NCBI RefSeq assembly: GCF_002999335.1
Contig: NW_020312038.1
Span: forward strand, 1-64,000
DNA length: 64,000 bases
Source of the DNA: Cyclospora cayetanensis
Taxonomy: Eukaryota > Apicomplexa > Conoidasida > Eucoccidiorida > Eimeriidae
Reading direction: 5' to 3'
Numbering within the stretch: the first letter of the stretch is position 1; every line of letters starts with the position of its first letter. A model generated the notes under the pieces. It did not search any database. It was not told the DNA's origin and saw only the letters and a list, made by a program, of their open reading frames with translations. The translations under genes and the position numbers were made by a program. Shown piece by piece: positions 11,492-22,527 of this stretch.

Positions 11492-12930
11492 CTAGCTGCA
11501 AAAAGAACCATCGGGGCGTTGTTGCATCTGTAGCTGTTGTTGTTGTAGCTGTTGTTGCTGCAGCTGTTGTTGCTGTAGCTGTTGTTGCTGCAGCTGTTGT
11601 TGCTGCAGCTGTTGTTGTAGGTGTTGCTGTTGCAGCTGTTGTTGCTGGAGCTGCTGTTGTTGCTGCGGAGTTAGCATTTGCAGCTGCTGCGGGTGGGTGT
11701 CTTGGCTGCAACGCTGCGCCATGAGTTGCTGGTGGTGCACTTGTTGTTGTTGCTGGTGAAGCTGTGGTTGCTGCTGCTGATACCCCATCGGACCGGCTGT
11801 TGAGCCCCTGTACAATTGAGGTTGCAAGGTTTGCACCCGCAGTTGCTGCTGCTGCTGCTGCTGCAATTGCTGTTGTAGGTGCTGTTGAAGCTGCAACTGC
11901 TGGGGGGCAGAAGAAACACCCATCGCTTGCTGCTGGGGGAAGTGCTGCTGCTGTGCGCGAGGCGGGGTTGCCACGGACGAGTGCAGCAACCGATGCTGCA
12001 TTATATGCTGCTGCGGCAGTATGTGGTGAGGGGATTGCTGCTGCTGCTGCTGCAGAGTTGGTTGCTGCACAGATTGTGGCTGCCATGAGGGGTGCCTATG
12101 CAGTACATGCTGCTGCTGCATAGCAGCATGCGGATGCACTTGCCTCGGCTGATGTTGCGACAGCTGTTGCTGCTGCAAAGGCTGAGAAGACGCTGCAACT
12201 CCCACTTGGCTGAGTCGCTGCGGCTGCTGCAGTAATGTTTGTTGGTGCAGCGGTTGCTGTTGCGGGATTCGTTGTTGCTGCAGTAATGGCTGTTGTTGTA
12301 ATAGGGGTTGTTGTTGTTGCAATGTTTGTTGCTGCAGGAGGGGTTGTTGAGGAAGAGGCTGCTGTTGCAATGTTTGTTGTTGCAATGTTTGTTGTTGCAA
12401 TGTTTGTTGTTGCAATGCTTGTTGTTGCTGCAGCAGGGGTTGATGCTGCAGCAGGGGTTGGTGCTGCAGCAGCGGCTGTTGCTGCAGCGGTTGCTGCTGT
12501 ATGTAGCTCGCTGGGCAAGAGCCAGGTCGTACGGGAACTCCCTGCAGCCGCTGTTGCTGCTGCATGTGTTGCAGCTGTTGCTGCTGATGAAGCTGTTGCT
12601 GGCGCATGTGCTGTTGCTGCAGCAGCTGCTGATGGGAGAGTTGCTGCACACATGCTGCATGCGGCTGCTGCGGTGCCAAGTGCTGCTGAGGCTGAGCGGT
12701 CTGCTGTGGAAAAGTGCAGGAACTTGCACCAAACTGTTGCTGCTGCGACGTACAGACGGCGCGAGTAGGGTATGCAACGGCGGATTGTTGGTGGGGTTGC
12801 AGGATCGTCTGCTGCATGTGTTGCTGCTGCTGCATGTGCTGCTGCTGCTGCGGAGGAGGCTGTCCGGTGTCTCGTTGAAGATGCATGTGAATTCCGTGTG
12901 GCTGAGCAACTGCCTGCTGCTGCATCAACG

Positions 12931-12967
<37 letters not shown>

Positions 12968-13174
12968 GTGGTGGTGGCCTGCAGGTGCTTGGAGGTGCTG
13001 CTCCTGCTGCAGCTGTTGCTGCTGCTGCTGCTGCTGCTGTTGCAGTTGCAGTTGCAGTTGCGCTGCTCCCCCGTCTGACCTGCACAGAGGACGGGCAACA
13101 TCGATCCGAACAGGAGTGGATGGATGCAGCAGCACACGCAATTTGTGGAGTTTTGCCTGAAGAGCGACAGCCAT
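11492..13174 (-). CDS. Gln-rich low-complexity protein
   Basis: A single open minus-strand frame of 560 aa starts at the ATG at 13174. The first about 38 residues are ordinary sequence (MAVALQAKLHKLRVLLHPST, then a basic stretch). After that the protein is dominated by poly-Gln blocks broken at short intervals by Leu, His, Pro, Thr, Met or Ala, for example repeated QQ(T/P)LQ and QLQQQQ units. All other frames here are also open because the DNA is (CAG)n-like. This frame is chosen because it has a normal non-repetitive N-terminus with a start codon just downstream of a TA microsatellite and no internal stop. Poly-Gln runs of this kind are common in Eimeria proteins. A CAG|GTCAGA at the start of the first repeat could be a splice donor, in which case much of the frame would be intronic. 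Function unknown. Confidence 0.5.
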
Positions 13175-13287
13175 GGTCCCCTGCGTTTCCACGTTCAGAG
13201 CAGCCGAAGCAGTGCATCGGCTGAAACGATGACACGGGAAGTAGATACTGACTGATGCACACAGACGAAAAAGCCCTCGGGGAAGGA

Positions 13288-13299
13288 CCTTAATATATG

Positions 13300-13335
<36 letters not shown>

Positions 13336-13336
13336 G
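13288..13336. repeat. TA-rich microsatellite
   Basis: Alternating at/ta with interspersed g (tatatgtatatatata, then a pure at run) just upstream of the Gln-rich gene on its minus-strand 5' side. Confidence 0.9.
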
Positions 13337-13784
13337 CTACAGCTGCCTGCCACAGCAGGAAACACTGGAGGAGCTGTTTCGCAACATGACAGCACTGTAG
13401 CAGCCTCACTGTATTGGAGGGAGGGCTGCAGCGAGGATATCCCAGTCGACAACTCCAAAGAAGAGGGCGGCAACTGCCTGCAGCATTAATTTCGAGAGCA
13501 CAGCGGAGACTGCGGGAGCTCTAACAGCAGCAAAGCCACCATCCCAGCGCACATCCGCAAACATTTAATCCAGAATGAGCAGCAGTCCTTCCAGATGCAC
13601 TGGCTAGGAAGGGGCAGCTGACCGCAAGACTGTATGTGATGGAAAAGCCGAAAGCCTTGGCTGCAGACTCCATCATGGGCTTCAGCACTGCTGACGAGAA
13701 GAGGCGTTCCTTCCGCTGCAGCTCCTGCGAAATCCGAAACAGCAGACACAAACAAAAACCGCCTGCGTTTGCTGGCGCCATTGC

Positions 13785-15279
13785 TTAGTTTTCCTTCTTG
13801 CAGCACGACGCACACGAGCAGCAGCACGAAGCGTCGCTGCAGGACGAGTATTTACGCACATAAAACAGCCATATATATATGTATATATATATATGTATAT
13901 ATATATATGTAGGTATAAACGTAGATACAGTAGCAGTGGAAAAAGAGGCTCCACTCACACCACGGGCAGAAGGGGCCCTAACTTCGACAGCAGCAGCAGT
14001 AGCAGCAGCAGTAGCAGTAGCAGCAGCAGCAGCAGCACTGGCAAGCACCTGAAGCAGGGCTGGTAGTCGCATGCGCTGCAGCATTACTACCGAGACGTGG
14101 GGAGGTGGGAAAGGTCTAACGTGCAGCAAGGCCGATGTTGCCGCATATACTCGGAACGGTTTTCCTTCCTCATCCTGCAGCAGGAACGTTTTTTGTTGCT
14201 GCAGTTGTTGTTGCTGCAGTTGTTGGTGCTGCTGCTGAGGCGCCCATAGCAGACATGGCGGCAGAGGCGGCAGGAGCAGCGGCATGGTGCAGAAGTGCAG
14301 CAGCCGCAAGAGAGACAGCGATGACACCCCAATGCCTAGCAGTCTTTGGAGAGAGATGCGCATATCCAGGCTGCAGATATCAGGGGAAGCGCGCAGGAGC
14401 ATCGCAAGCAAATACGCATGCGCAAATCTTTTGACACGATTCGAGCTGGCAGCTAGCAGGGGTTAGGTTGGCAGGGCAGAGCAGCGGACCGACTGAGCGC
14501 CGTGGGAGCAGAGAAAAACGCAGGAGGGAAGGAGGGCAGCAGTGCAGAGGTTGGCAGCGCGGAATGAGGTGTCGCAGTAGTGCACAACACGGCAGCAGAG
14601 AGGAGCTGCTTCCTCTGCTGACCTATCTGGAGCTTCTGCAGGCAAGAACTGGGGGAAGACGAGGGGTTGCTTTGGTAGCAGCAGCTCTAAAAGCAAGGTG
14701 GTGCCTCCCCCCATGAGCTGCTGCTGCGTTTGCTGCAGCAGCTGCGTCTCCGAGCAAGCCGACACCCCTCCAGTAGCAGACGAGGCCTCTGCTGCTGTTG
14801 CCGTCGTAGAGGGATCGTCTGCTGCAGAATCAGATGCCTCTAGAAGCGTCGAAGTTCGCTGCTCGGGAGCTGCGGCAGTGCTAGCCGTACGGGCAGCAGC
14901 AGCAGCAGCAGCAGCAGCAGCGGCAGCAGCAGCAACCGCCCTCTCGGCTTTGTTGAAGTGGTCCTTGAGAGGCGGCTGCATCAGGAGGGGCTGCATGTAG
15001 TGCAGCAACAGCGCAGCGACGCGGTGAAGTGTGGGCGACTCCCGAATGTTTACGCCGTAGTACGCTGCAAAGAAAGCATCGCCTGCAGTAAGTCCGTCTG
15101 CTGCAGCGGCACAAGAGGCACTGTCTTCCGGAAATGCGGCAGCTGCTGCAGCAGCAGCAGCAGCACTCGTCGCCAAATCGGATCGTCTTAAGGCCCTTGA
15201 CCGTATAACGAAAACTCTCTTGACTCTGAAGTCTTCCTCCAGTCCTTCGGCTGCAATTGCGGCAGCAGCTCCCGTCTGC

Positions 15280-15320
<41 letters not shown>

Positions 15321-18281
15321 TGCTAGCGTGGTGGGGTCGTCGGTGTTGCTGCTGCTGCACCGGGCACTCACCAGAGGCTTTTCTCCGTTCTGCCAGCGCA
15401 GAGCTGCAGCAGCAAGCGCTGCATGCATCGCCACGTGAGACAAGATGCTCCTGAGGGGCTGTAGGAGCCAGCATGCAAACTCTTGAGTCGCATCCTTATT
15501 GTTCCCCTTGTTGCTGCCGCCGTTGGGATGTGGCATGGCAGTTGCAGCCCTTGCCGCTACCTCTAGCTGCTGGTGTAAATAGACAGTGAAGCGCGTCAAG
15601 TGCGAAAACGGCAGCAGAGGACACAAAAGGCTGCAGAGGAGACGCAAGCGCACTGCGAGAGAGAGCGGATTCTGCCTTGGCGGAGTCTTTTCAGGTGCAG
15701 TGGATCGTCGCGTGGCTGAAGCCGCCGAGGATTTCCCGAGACGGGCAGCAGAGCAAGAGGAAGAAAATGCTTCGAAGGATGCAGAGGGAAGAAAGGGGAG
15801 CGAAGAGAGCGGCGATTCGCCTACACCGACTAGTCGGCAGAGGGCTCAGTTGGCTTCCCCCACGCGCTTTCTAGTAGCTCTGGCTAAACTCCTGGCTGCA
15901 GATGCCACTTACCTGACGAATTGCTGCAGTACAGAAATTCCCCTTGCCTCCGCATTCGTCTGCAATTGGAGCTGCGCGAAGGGGGCAAGACGATTTCGCC
16001 TGAGCGCGCGCAGGAAAAGCAGCGAGGCGGCAACAACGGGTTTAAGAACGTAGCGGCACACCTATCGTGGTGCATCTGCCAAAGAACGAGGAAAAACGTG
16101 TCTCTACAACAAAGACGCGAGGACAGACGCAGGCAAGGAGGTAGGAGGCATGCCAGGCACAAATAAAACGTCTGCTGCTGCCGTCAGGCTTGAGGCTGCA
16201 GTGGCAAGCGTCCAAGCAGGCACAGTCTGAGCCTCCGCAGCGGCAGCAGCGCATCGTCTGACTGTGCAGCGACGCAGGAAGAAGCGCCAAGCTGAGCACA
16301 AGTACCAACAGCGGCTGTACGTGCCTGTCGAAGCTTCCAGTCTCGCTCGCGCGAAGGGATATGGGAGGGCTGCTGCAGCAAGGCTGGCTGCAACAAGTGC
16401 ACTGCTGCGGCGATCTCGTTGACTGCTTTTCAGCTTTGATCTGCTCGGAGTCGCAATGGGCGGCAGCCGCCTCGGCAGTTGAGGGAGACGCGTCTGGAGG
16501 AAGCAGCCGCTCATCGAGAGGCAGCAGCACAGCCTCCGTCAAGGCACTTGACCAGTGGAGAACGATTTGTGTGCCTAGCTTCTGCACGGCTTCCCGCTCC
16601 TGTTTCTCCCTAGGCTCCGACAGTACGAGTGCCTCTGGCAGCTGCACAAGAGCCACAGACAGCACCAACTGCATGCGCTGCTGCTGCTGCAGTTGCTGCT
16701 GCTGCAGTTGCTGCTGCTGCAGCTGCTGCTGCTGTTGTGCTGGTGACAGGTCCAGGAAGGCTACCGGAGAGCCGGAAGGGCGCAGCAGCAAGGCTTCATG
16801 CGCAGCAGCGAGGCGGAGTCTCGAGCTCCTCTCGCCAGCCGGAAAGGCTGCTGCAGCAGCTTCGAAGGAGGCGTACAATCTGCACACTTGAAGCAGCGGC
16901 AGCAGCAGCTGCTGCAGCAACAGTCCAGGCCAGAGCAGCACCGTTGCCGCGGCAGAACTGACAGTGCAACTCAGACACGGAGCCACAACACGTCCTCGCA
17001 ACGCCTGTCGAAGGGTTTGTGCGGTGTACAGACAGCTCTTGCCTCGCCCTCCAACGAGATGCCTCACTGCTGCTGCTGCTGCGCCTGCTCCGTCGCTGCC
17101 CCCTTCTGTGTGGAGCAGCGGTTCTTGCGTCGCCACGGCAGTTGCAGCAGCAGCAAACTGCTGGATCACATGGCACAAACCTACGACAAACTCCTCGGAA
17201 TACAGAGCCACGCTTCCACTTGCGCTGCTGTCGAGGCTTTCTGCCGAGACATACGTCAGCGTGCGTGTCGCAGGCTGCTTTCCCGGAGCCTCCCTGTGCT
17301 GTTGTTGAGTCTGCTGCTGCTGCTGCTGCTGCTGTCGCACGTGTCTAATTTCCTGCAGCACGACGTGGATGGATACCAACGCGCGGCAGCGGGAGTGCTG
17401 TCGAAGCAGCAGAGGCGGCATTCCATCGATGTGTAGCAGCAGGCAAGGCAGTAAAAAGTCTGCCGGCTCAAAGTCGCCTGTTACCCCCAAGTTGGGTGTC
17501 TCTACGTCGGCTGCTGCTGCCCATGTGTTGAGACTTGCTGCTGGTATTGCTGCCGCTGAAAGGCGACTGCCCGCTGCGGAGCTATCCACGTAAAACGGAA
17601 GCAAGGAAACACCTCCGCCTTTCGCCGCTTCTGCTGCTTGATACCACTGCTGCATCACCTGTTGTTGCTGCTGTTGTTGCTGCTGCTGTTGTTGCTGCTG
17701 TCGTTGCTGCTGTTGTTGCTGTTGCTGCTGCTGTTGTTGCTGCTGCGGTGGGAAGGATTTATAGCACAGGAGTGCAGCAGGAAGTCGGTAGCAGCAGCTG
17801 AGAACCTCAGCCCCACAGAGCAGCAGCCGCAGCAGTTGGCGTAGAGGACTGCTGCTTTTATGGATCTGTTCTGCAGATGCAGCCTTGCTGAGCAACGCCT
17901 GAAGCAGCTGCTGCAGCAGTTGCTGCAGCAGCACGTTGCTGCAACAAACCTCGACCGCCGTCTGACACTGCTGCTGCTGTCTCTGGAGGCTAAAGCGCAA
18001 GCACACAGTTTCTTGCTGCGCCTCTGCAGCCCGTGCAGCAGCAGCAGCAGTCCCCACACTCGAGACAGCGGCAGATGTTGCCGCTACGGTGTGAAGCAGT
18101 GCACGAGCATGCAGCAGCACAAGGCGCAACTGCATCGAGAACGGCCGACAATGCTGCAGGAAAACTATGTCGCTCCACTCACGCTGCAGCTCTACTGCCT
18201 CCTGCTGCAGCAGACGAAACACAGCAAGCTCTTCCGCTGCTACCGCTGCTGCATGCACAGCGCCCTTGTCTTCAGGCCGCC

Positions 18282-18322
<41 letters not shown>

Positions 18323-21300
18323 AAAAACCCCACAGTCTTGTTCGGCCCGAGAGGGGCTGTGGCTGCGCAGCTGCTGCAGCGATACCATTGTTGCTGCTCT
18401 TGTCGCTGCTTAGCAACACGTTCAAGCATGCAAGTGATGCGCACGTCAGGACGAAGCGGTGGCAGCTGCAGCAACAAACGCGACTGAGCGTCACCCTCCC
18501 CCCCCTGCTGCTGCTGCTGCTGCAGGATAGGGCAGCTTGTCACTTCCTCTTCTCGCAGCAGCAGCGAAAAGCAGCTTTTGGAGCGGTCCCCTGGAACGGA
18601 AACAAAAGAAACCAAAGGCTTCGTGCCGTGAACGTACACCAGCCAAGGTGGCAGCTGCTGAATGTGTTGCCGCTGACTACGACTTGCTGCAGTCTCCACT
18701 TCCTGGGAAGCTGCTGCTGCTCTAGCCGCTGCTGTGGCGGCACAGTCTGCAAAGTCTCCTGCGCCGCTCTTTAGCAGCACCGAGGGCTGCTGCTGCAAAC
18801 ACCACTGCAGCAGCAACCCCCGCTGCTGCTGCTGCTGCTGCTGCTGCGGTTCTTGCTGCAGCAGCGATGGAAAGTGTTGCTCTGCCGTCTCGTCGCTGCT
18901 GCAGCGTCCATCGTGCCACAGCTGCTGCCGCAGCGCAGCCGTGAGGGAGAGCTCGGTGGCTGCGACTTCGGCATCCCCTGCAGCAGCAGCAGCAGCTGCT
19001 GCTGCTGCGCATGCAGCAGCAGCAGCAGCAGCGTCGCTTGTGAGCACGGGACCAAGGCAGCAGGGAATGGAGGTCGACAGCTGCAGCACCAGCTGCTGCA
19101 GCGAAGCAAGCAGCGCGGATTGCTGCAGCAGCAAGTCTTGCATTGCAGCAATGTACTGCTGCACAGTGACTTTGATGCATCCCTCCTGTTCCTCCTTCAG
19201 AAGCTCCTTCACCTGGAGGCGTGCATGCTGCAGCAGCAGCTTGAGAGGCGGATGCGCTATCCTAACTGTCGCGTAGACGCAATCGCGACGCTGCAGGAGG
19301 CCGTCTTCCTTGAAAGCAGCGAGCGGCATGTGCATCCCTGCTGCCGCGTTTGCAGCTTTGTGGCTGTTGGCGGCAGTGACAAGCAGGTAAGACGCTGCGA
19401 TGCAGTGATGCGCGTCAAAGACGGCAGCAACAACTGCCTGCTGAGGGGCATCGTGCTGCGACTGCTGCTGCTGCAGCGAGAAGCGCAGGAAGAGCGTTGC
19501 AGCTGCGCTCTCCGCTGCAGGATCTTGTGATTGCTGCTGCGGAGGCTGTTGCAGGAGCAGTTCTTCAGCAGCTTCAGCGGAACGTTGAGGATCGCAGTGC
19601 AGAAGACGCCGAAGCGCGTCGATAGCCTCAGTAGACAAGACGCTTCCAGGCGGCTGTGTTGACGATGGTGGTGCTGCTGCTTTTGCTGGATTGCCTGGAG
19701 GTAGCAGTACAGCAGCAGCAGCGGCAGGAGCAGCAGCAGTTTGTAGCGGTGGTCGCCACGTAGCTGCTCCTACCTCCGCGGCAGGCACCACAGCAGCTCC
19801 TGCTGCCTCTGCCTGCTCAGCGAAGCGCATGCAAAGCGCCAGGCTGCGTAGCAGCGGCAGCAGCAGCAGGAGGTCACCTACATGTGCCCCCACTGCCTCC
19901 TGCAGCAGCTGCTGCAGCCTTGGAGGGAGCCAGAGACACCGCAGCAGCACCGCTCCACTAGTCGAGCAGAAGCGCAGGTCGCATTGCATGTCACTGTACA
20001 ACAGCCGCAAAAACGTGGTGCCACTATCCAGCCGCAGACGCTGCTGCGGCGAGGAGCTGGCAGTGTCTAGGCAAATCGCAGTGCCCTCCACAATGAAGTG
20101 CAGCGCATCAGGCGCAGCTTTAGCCGCAAGAGCGGCTGCTGGGGGGGGGCGAGAAAACGCCGCTGCTGCACTTTCTTCCGCTTCGAGCGCAGGCTCCGCG
20201 TTGCTGCTGCGGCTGCTCTTCGGCGACAGATAATAGGCAAGAGTGAGCAGTTGCAACAACCCCAGCGCGACGGCCGAATCTGCTAGCCACTGCTCGAGTT
20301 GCATGCGGTCTCCTCGCCACTGCTGCAGCCGCTGCCAGCAGCTCTGCTGCTGCAGAATTCGCAAAGCAAAGCAGTCTGCTGCAGTGAGCTGCTGCCGCGG
20401 AGGCTGCTGCATCAACGCATGCAACGGCCACAGATGCACCGCCAACTCCTCGAAGTGAACTACGTCGAGAGAAAATTGCAACGCAACGCCTTCACACTTG
20501 AACCCCCGAAGTACTGGCTGCTGAAACTTCTGCTGAGGCTCGTGCTCTTCTTCCTGCTCGTGCTGCTCCTTCTGCTGCCGAAACTTCTGCTGCTGCTCTC
20601 GCTCCTCTTCCTGCTCATGCTGCTGCTCTCGCTCTTCTTCCTGCTCATGCTGCTGCTTCTGCTGCCGAAACTTCTGCTGCTGCTCTCGCTCCTCTTCCTG
20701 CTCATGCTGCTGCTCTCGCTCTTCTTCCTGCTCATGCTGCTGCTCATGCTCTTCGTGCCGGTGCAAGGATGGAGGATAGCCTCCGATCGCTGCAGCGCCC
20801 ACGGTGTTGCCATCACCCCCTGGAAGAAAAGCGCGTTCCTCTTGATGCTTCCCCACTGTAGTGGCTGCAGGCGAAGAAGTTGAGTCGCAGCCTGCCGCAC
20901 GTAGACCTCCACAAGACACATCGAAGTCTTTGAGGATTGAGAGGTGCAGCAACACGCGTCTTGCAGAGGCTCCCCCCGCGGCTGCGGCTGCCGCTGCTGC
21001 TGCCGTCGACAGCGGTACAAAAGCACTTCCAGAGGATGCAGCAAGAGCAGCTGCCACGCCATCCGCCTCAGGCAGCTCTGCGCTGCCGCTTGTGAGCTGC
21101 GTGGCGACTGCTGCTGCTGCTGCTGCATCTCCTGCAAGCGCAGTAGGCGCTTCGCACGAATCGTCTAAAGCTGCCGCAGCAGACCCTGCAGGAGCCTCTG
21201 CTGCAAAGCCTACCGACTCCGAAGATGCTCCAGAGGAGGCAAGAGCACCGCTATGAGAGAGGGCAACATACGCCACGAAGTACAGCCTCCGTTCCCTGCA

Positions 21301-22204
21301 GAGGTGTCTGCTGCTGCTGCTGCTGCTGGCAGCTGCTGCGAGAGCTGTCGAGACGGCGAGGTGCCTCAACGCTTGCTGCTGCAGCAAATCCAGGCAGATA
21401 CACAGCAGCACTCGACGAGAAGCCGAGCCAATACACCCGAAGGCGTCGAAGGGCTGCAGCGGAGCATGCGCTGCTCCTGCATGCTCGACTGCTGCTTCTG
21501 CTGCCGCTGCTGCAGCGGCAACTTCCCTGCCCTTCGCGTCTGAACAGCCATCATCAGCCTCAAGAGACTCAGCGTTGCCGTCTGAGCTCCTGTCGCCTCC
21601 TCCCTCGACGGCAGCTGCTGCAGCCACGGCAGCCACATGCTCGCTCGGCAGAAGCACTTCCAGGCTACGCGCTGCCTTTTGAATACACTGAAATTGCAGC
21701 AAGAGGCTGCGCTGCCTGCTAGTGGTGGCTGCTGCAGTGCGTCTTCTCAGCGCAGCCAACTCGACCCGCCTCTTCGCGAGCTGCAGCACACGACACGGTG
21801 CAGCAGCAGCAGCGCACAGGCAGCCGCAGAAGCAACACACACATACACAGACATAGACACAGAGACACTGACACAGACAGACAGACAGACAGATACAACA
21901 GATGTGCTTCAGCAGCTGCATCACTTCCAGCATGCGCTACAGCATCTCGACGGCTGTTGTGGCAGTGCAGTAACCGTCTTTCCCGCTTCCCCAGCACGTT
22001 TCGCCTCAAACGCACATACATGCCAAAAAAACACACATCAAATGCAGCGTTACAGCAGCGGCAGCCCTCACATTTGCTGCCTCGACGGACGTCCTCGTGT
22101 GTTGCCGCAAGACGGCAAGCGCCAGCGCGTTGCTGTCTGCCGCAAGACTCGCTGTAGCAGCAGCAGCAGCGGGGGAGGTAGCGAATCCAAGTGCCTCCAA
22201 CATG
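13785..22204 (-). CDS. Very large Ala/Gln-rich multi-exon protein, family not recognised; span approximate
   Basis: Several minus-strand open frames read as exons of one gene. The 5' piece lies near 22204-22020 and starts plausibly at MLEALGFATSP. The main exon begins after a clean acceptor (gtgctgcag) at 21780 and stays open to 16042, about 1,900 codons. Then come an exon inside 15653-14463 and one inside 14411-13930. Coding character shows in non-repetitive stretches such as QLAKRRVELAALRRR, GFKCEGVALQFSLDVVHFEE, HFIVEGTAICLDT, VHGTKPLVSFVSVPGDRSK, RVKRVFVIRSRALRRSDLA and LLQDEEGKPFRVYAATS. These sit between long poly-Ala, poly-Gln and Leu-Gln tracts. The exact ends of the main exon and the 3' terminus are unresolved. 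The many beta-strand-like pieces could suit a long lipid-transfer or trafficking protein, but I have no motif that proves it. Confidence 0.5.
13868..13912. repeat. TATATG microsatellite
   Basis: Repeats of tatatatatatg-type sequence, three blocks with interrupting g, near the 3' end of the large minus-strand gene. Confidence 0.9.
20520..20765 (-). repeat. Two-level Glu/Gln-rich tandem repeat inside the large open frame
   Basis: On the minus strand the frame encodes a HEQEEEREQQ-type decapeptide repeated several times, punctuated by a QQQKFRQQK-type block that itself recurs two to three times. This gives a higher-order unit (two short repeats plus spacer). Unlike most tracts in this segment it is charged and would form helix or coiled coil. 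The repeat copies are very similar at DNA level, so recent expansion is likely. Confidence 0.8.
21836..21900. repeat. Intronic CA/GA microsatellite
   Basis: A run of acacacatacacagacatagacac-type sequence followed by a (gaca)n block. It lies directly upstream (on the minus strand) of the acceptor at 21780 of the main exon of the large gene, so it is intronic. Confidence 0.8.
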
Positions 22205-22372
22205 CCGAGGCGAACGCGCAGTATCTGCAAGCTGCGCCAAAGCCAGCACGCAATTTTATTCCTTCCGTGTGGTAAAAAAGCCTTTGGAAAATGCCCCTAA
22301 GGCGCGTAGAGTGCTCTCACAGCTTCCACTTAAGAGGCGCAGTCGCCACTCAAAGCGAGCTGCCGCGTCTTC

Positions 22373-22484
22373 AAAGGGTAGTAGTTCGTGCTGTAGAGCA
22401 CTCCTGGCGCTGCAGAAGAGGGCTAGCTAGCTAGCCCTCTTCTGCAGCGCCAGGAGTGCTCTACAGCACGAACTACTACCCTTT
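22373..22484. repeat. Perfect 112-bp palindrome (56-bp inverted repeats, no spacer)
   Basis: Bases 22373-22428 and 22429-22484 are exact reverse complements; I checked them base by base. The centre is ggctagct|agctagcc. The first mismatch falls at the pair 22372/22485. The palindrome lies between two minus-strand genes, in what would be the promoter or 5' UTR region of the large gene. It contains no (CAG)n tract and is unlike the local repeats. Confidence 0.98.
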
Positions 22485-22527
22485 ATGAGACGTGGGTGGG
22501 CTGCTGAAAGGAAGGGCACAGGAAAAC

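Noticed and set aside
11764..13224. Long plus-strand frames (Ala/Val-rich, Leu-rich) opposite the Gln-rich gene
   Set aside because: They are frame shadows of (CAG)n DNA, lack a non-repetitive N-terminus, and the opposite strand has a better start and composition.
13785..22204. Firm assignment of the large protein to VPS13/chorein-type lipid-transfer proteins
   Set aside because: Length and beta-strand-like islands are suggestive, but no family-specific motif could be identified by eye.
22373..22484. Palindrome as a rho-independent terminator or a transposon end
   Set aside because: The context is eukaryotic, there is no T tract, no target-site duplication and no transposase nearby; it is reported only as a palindrome.
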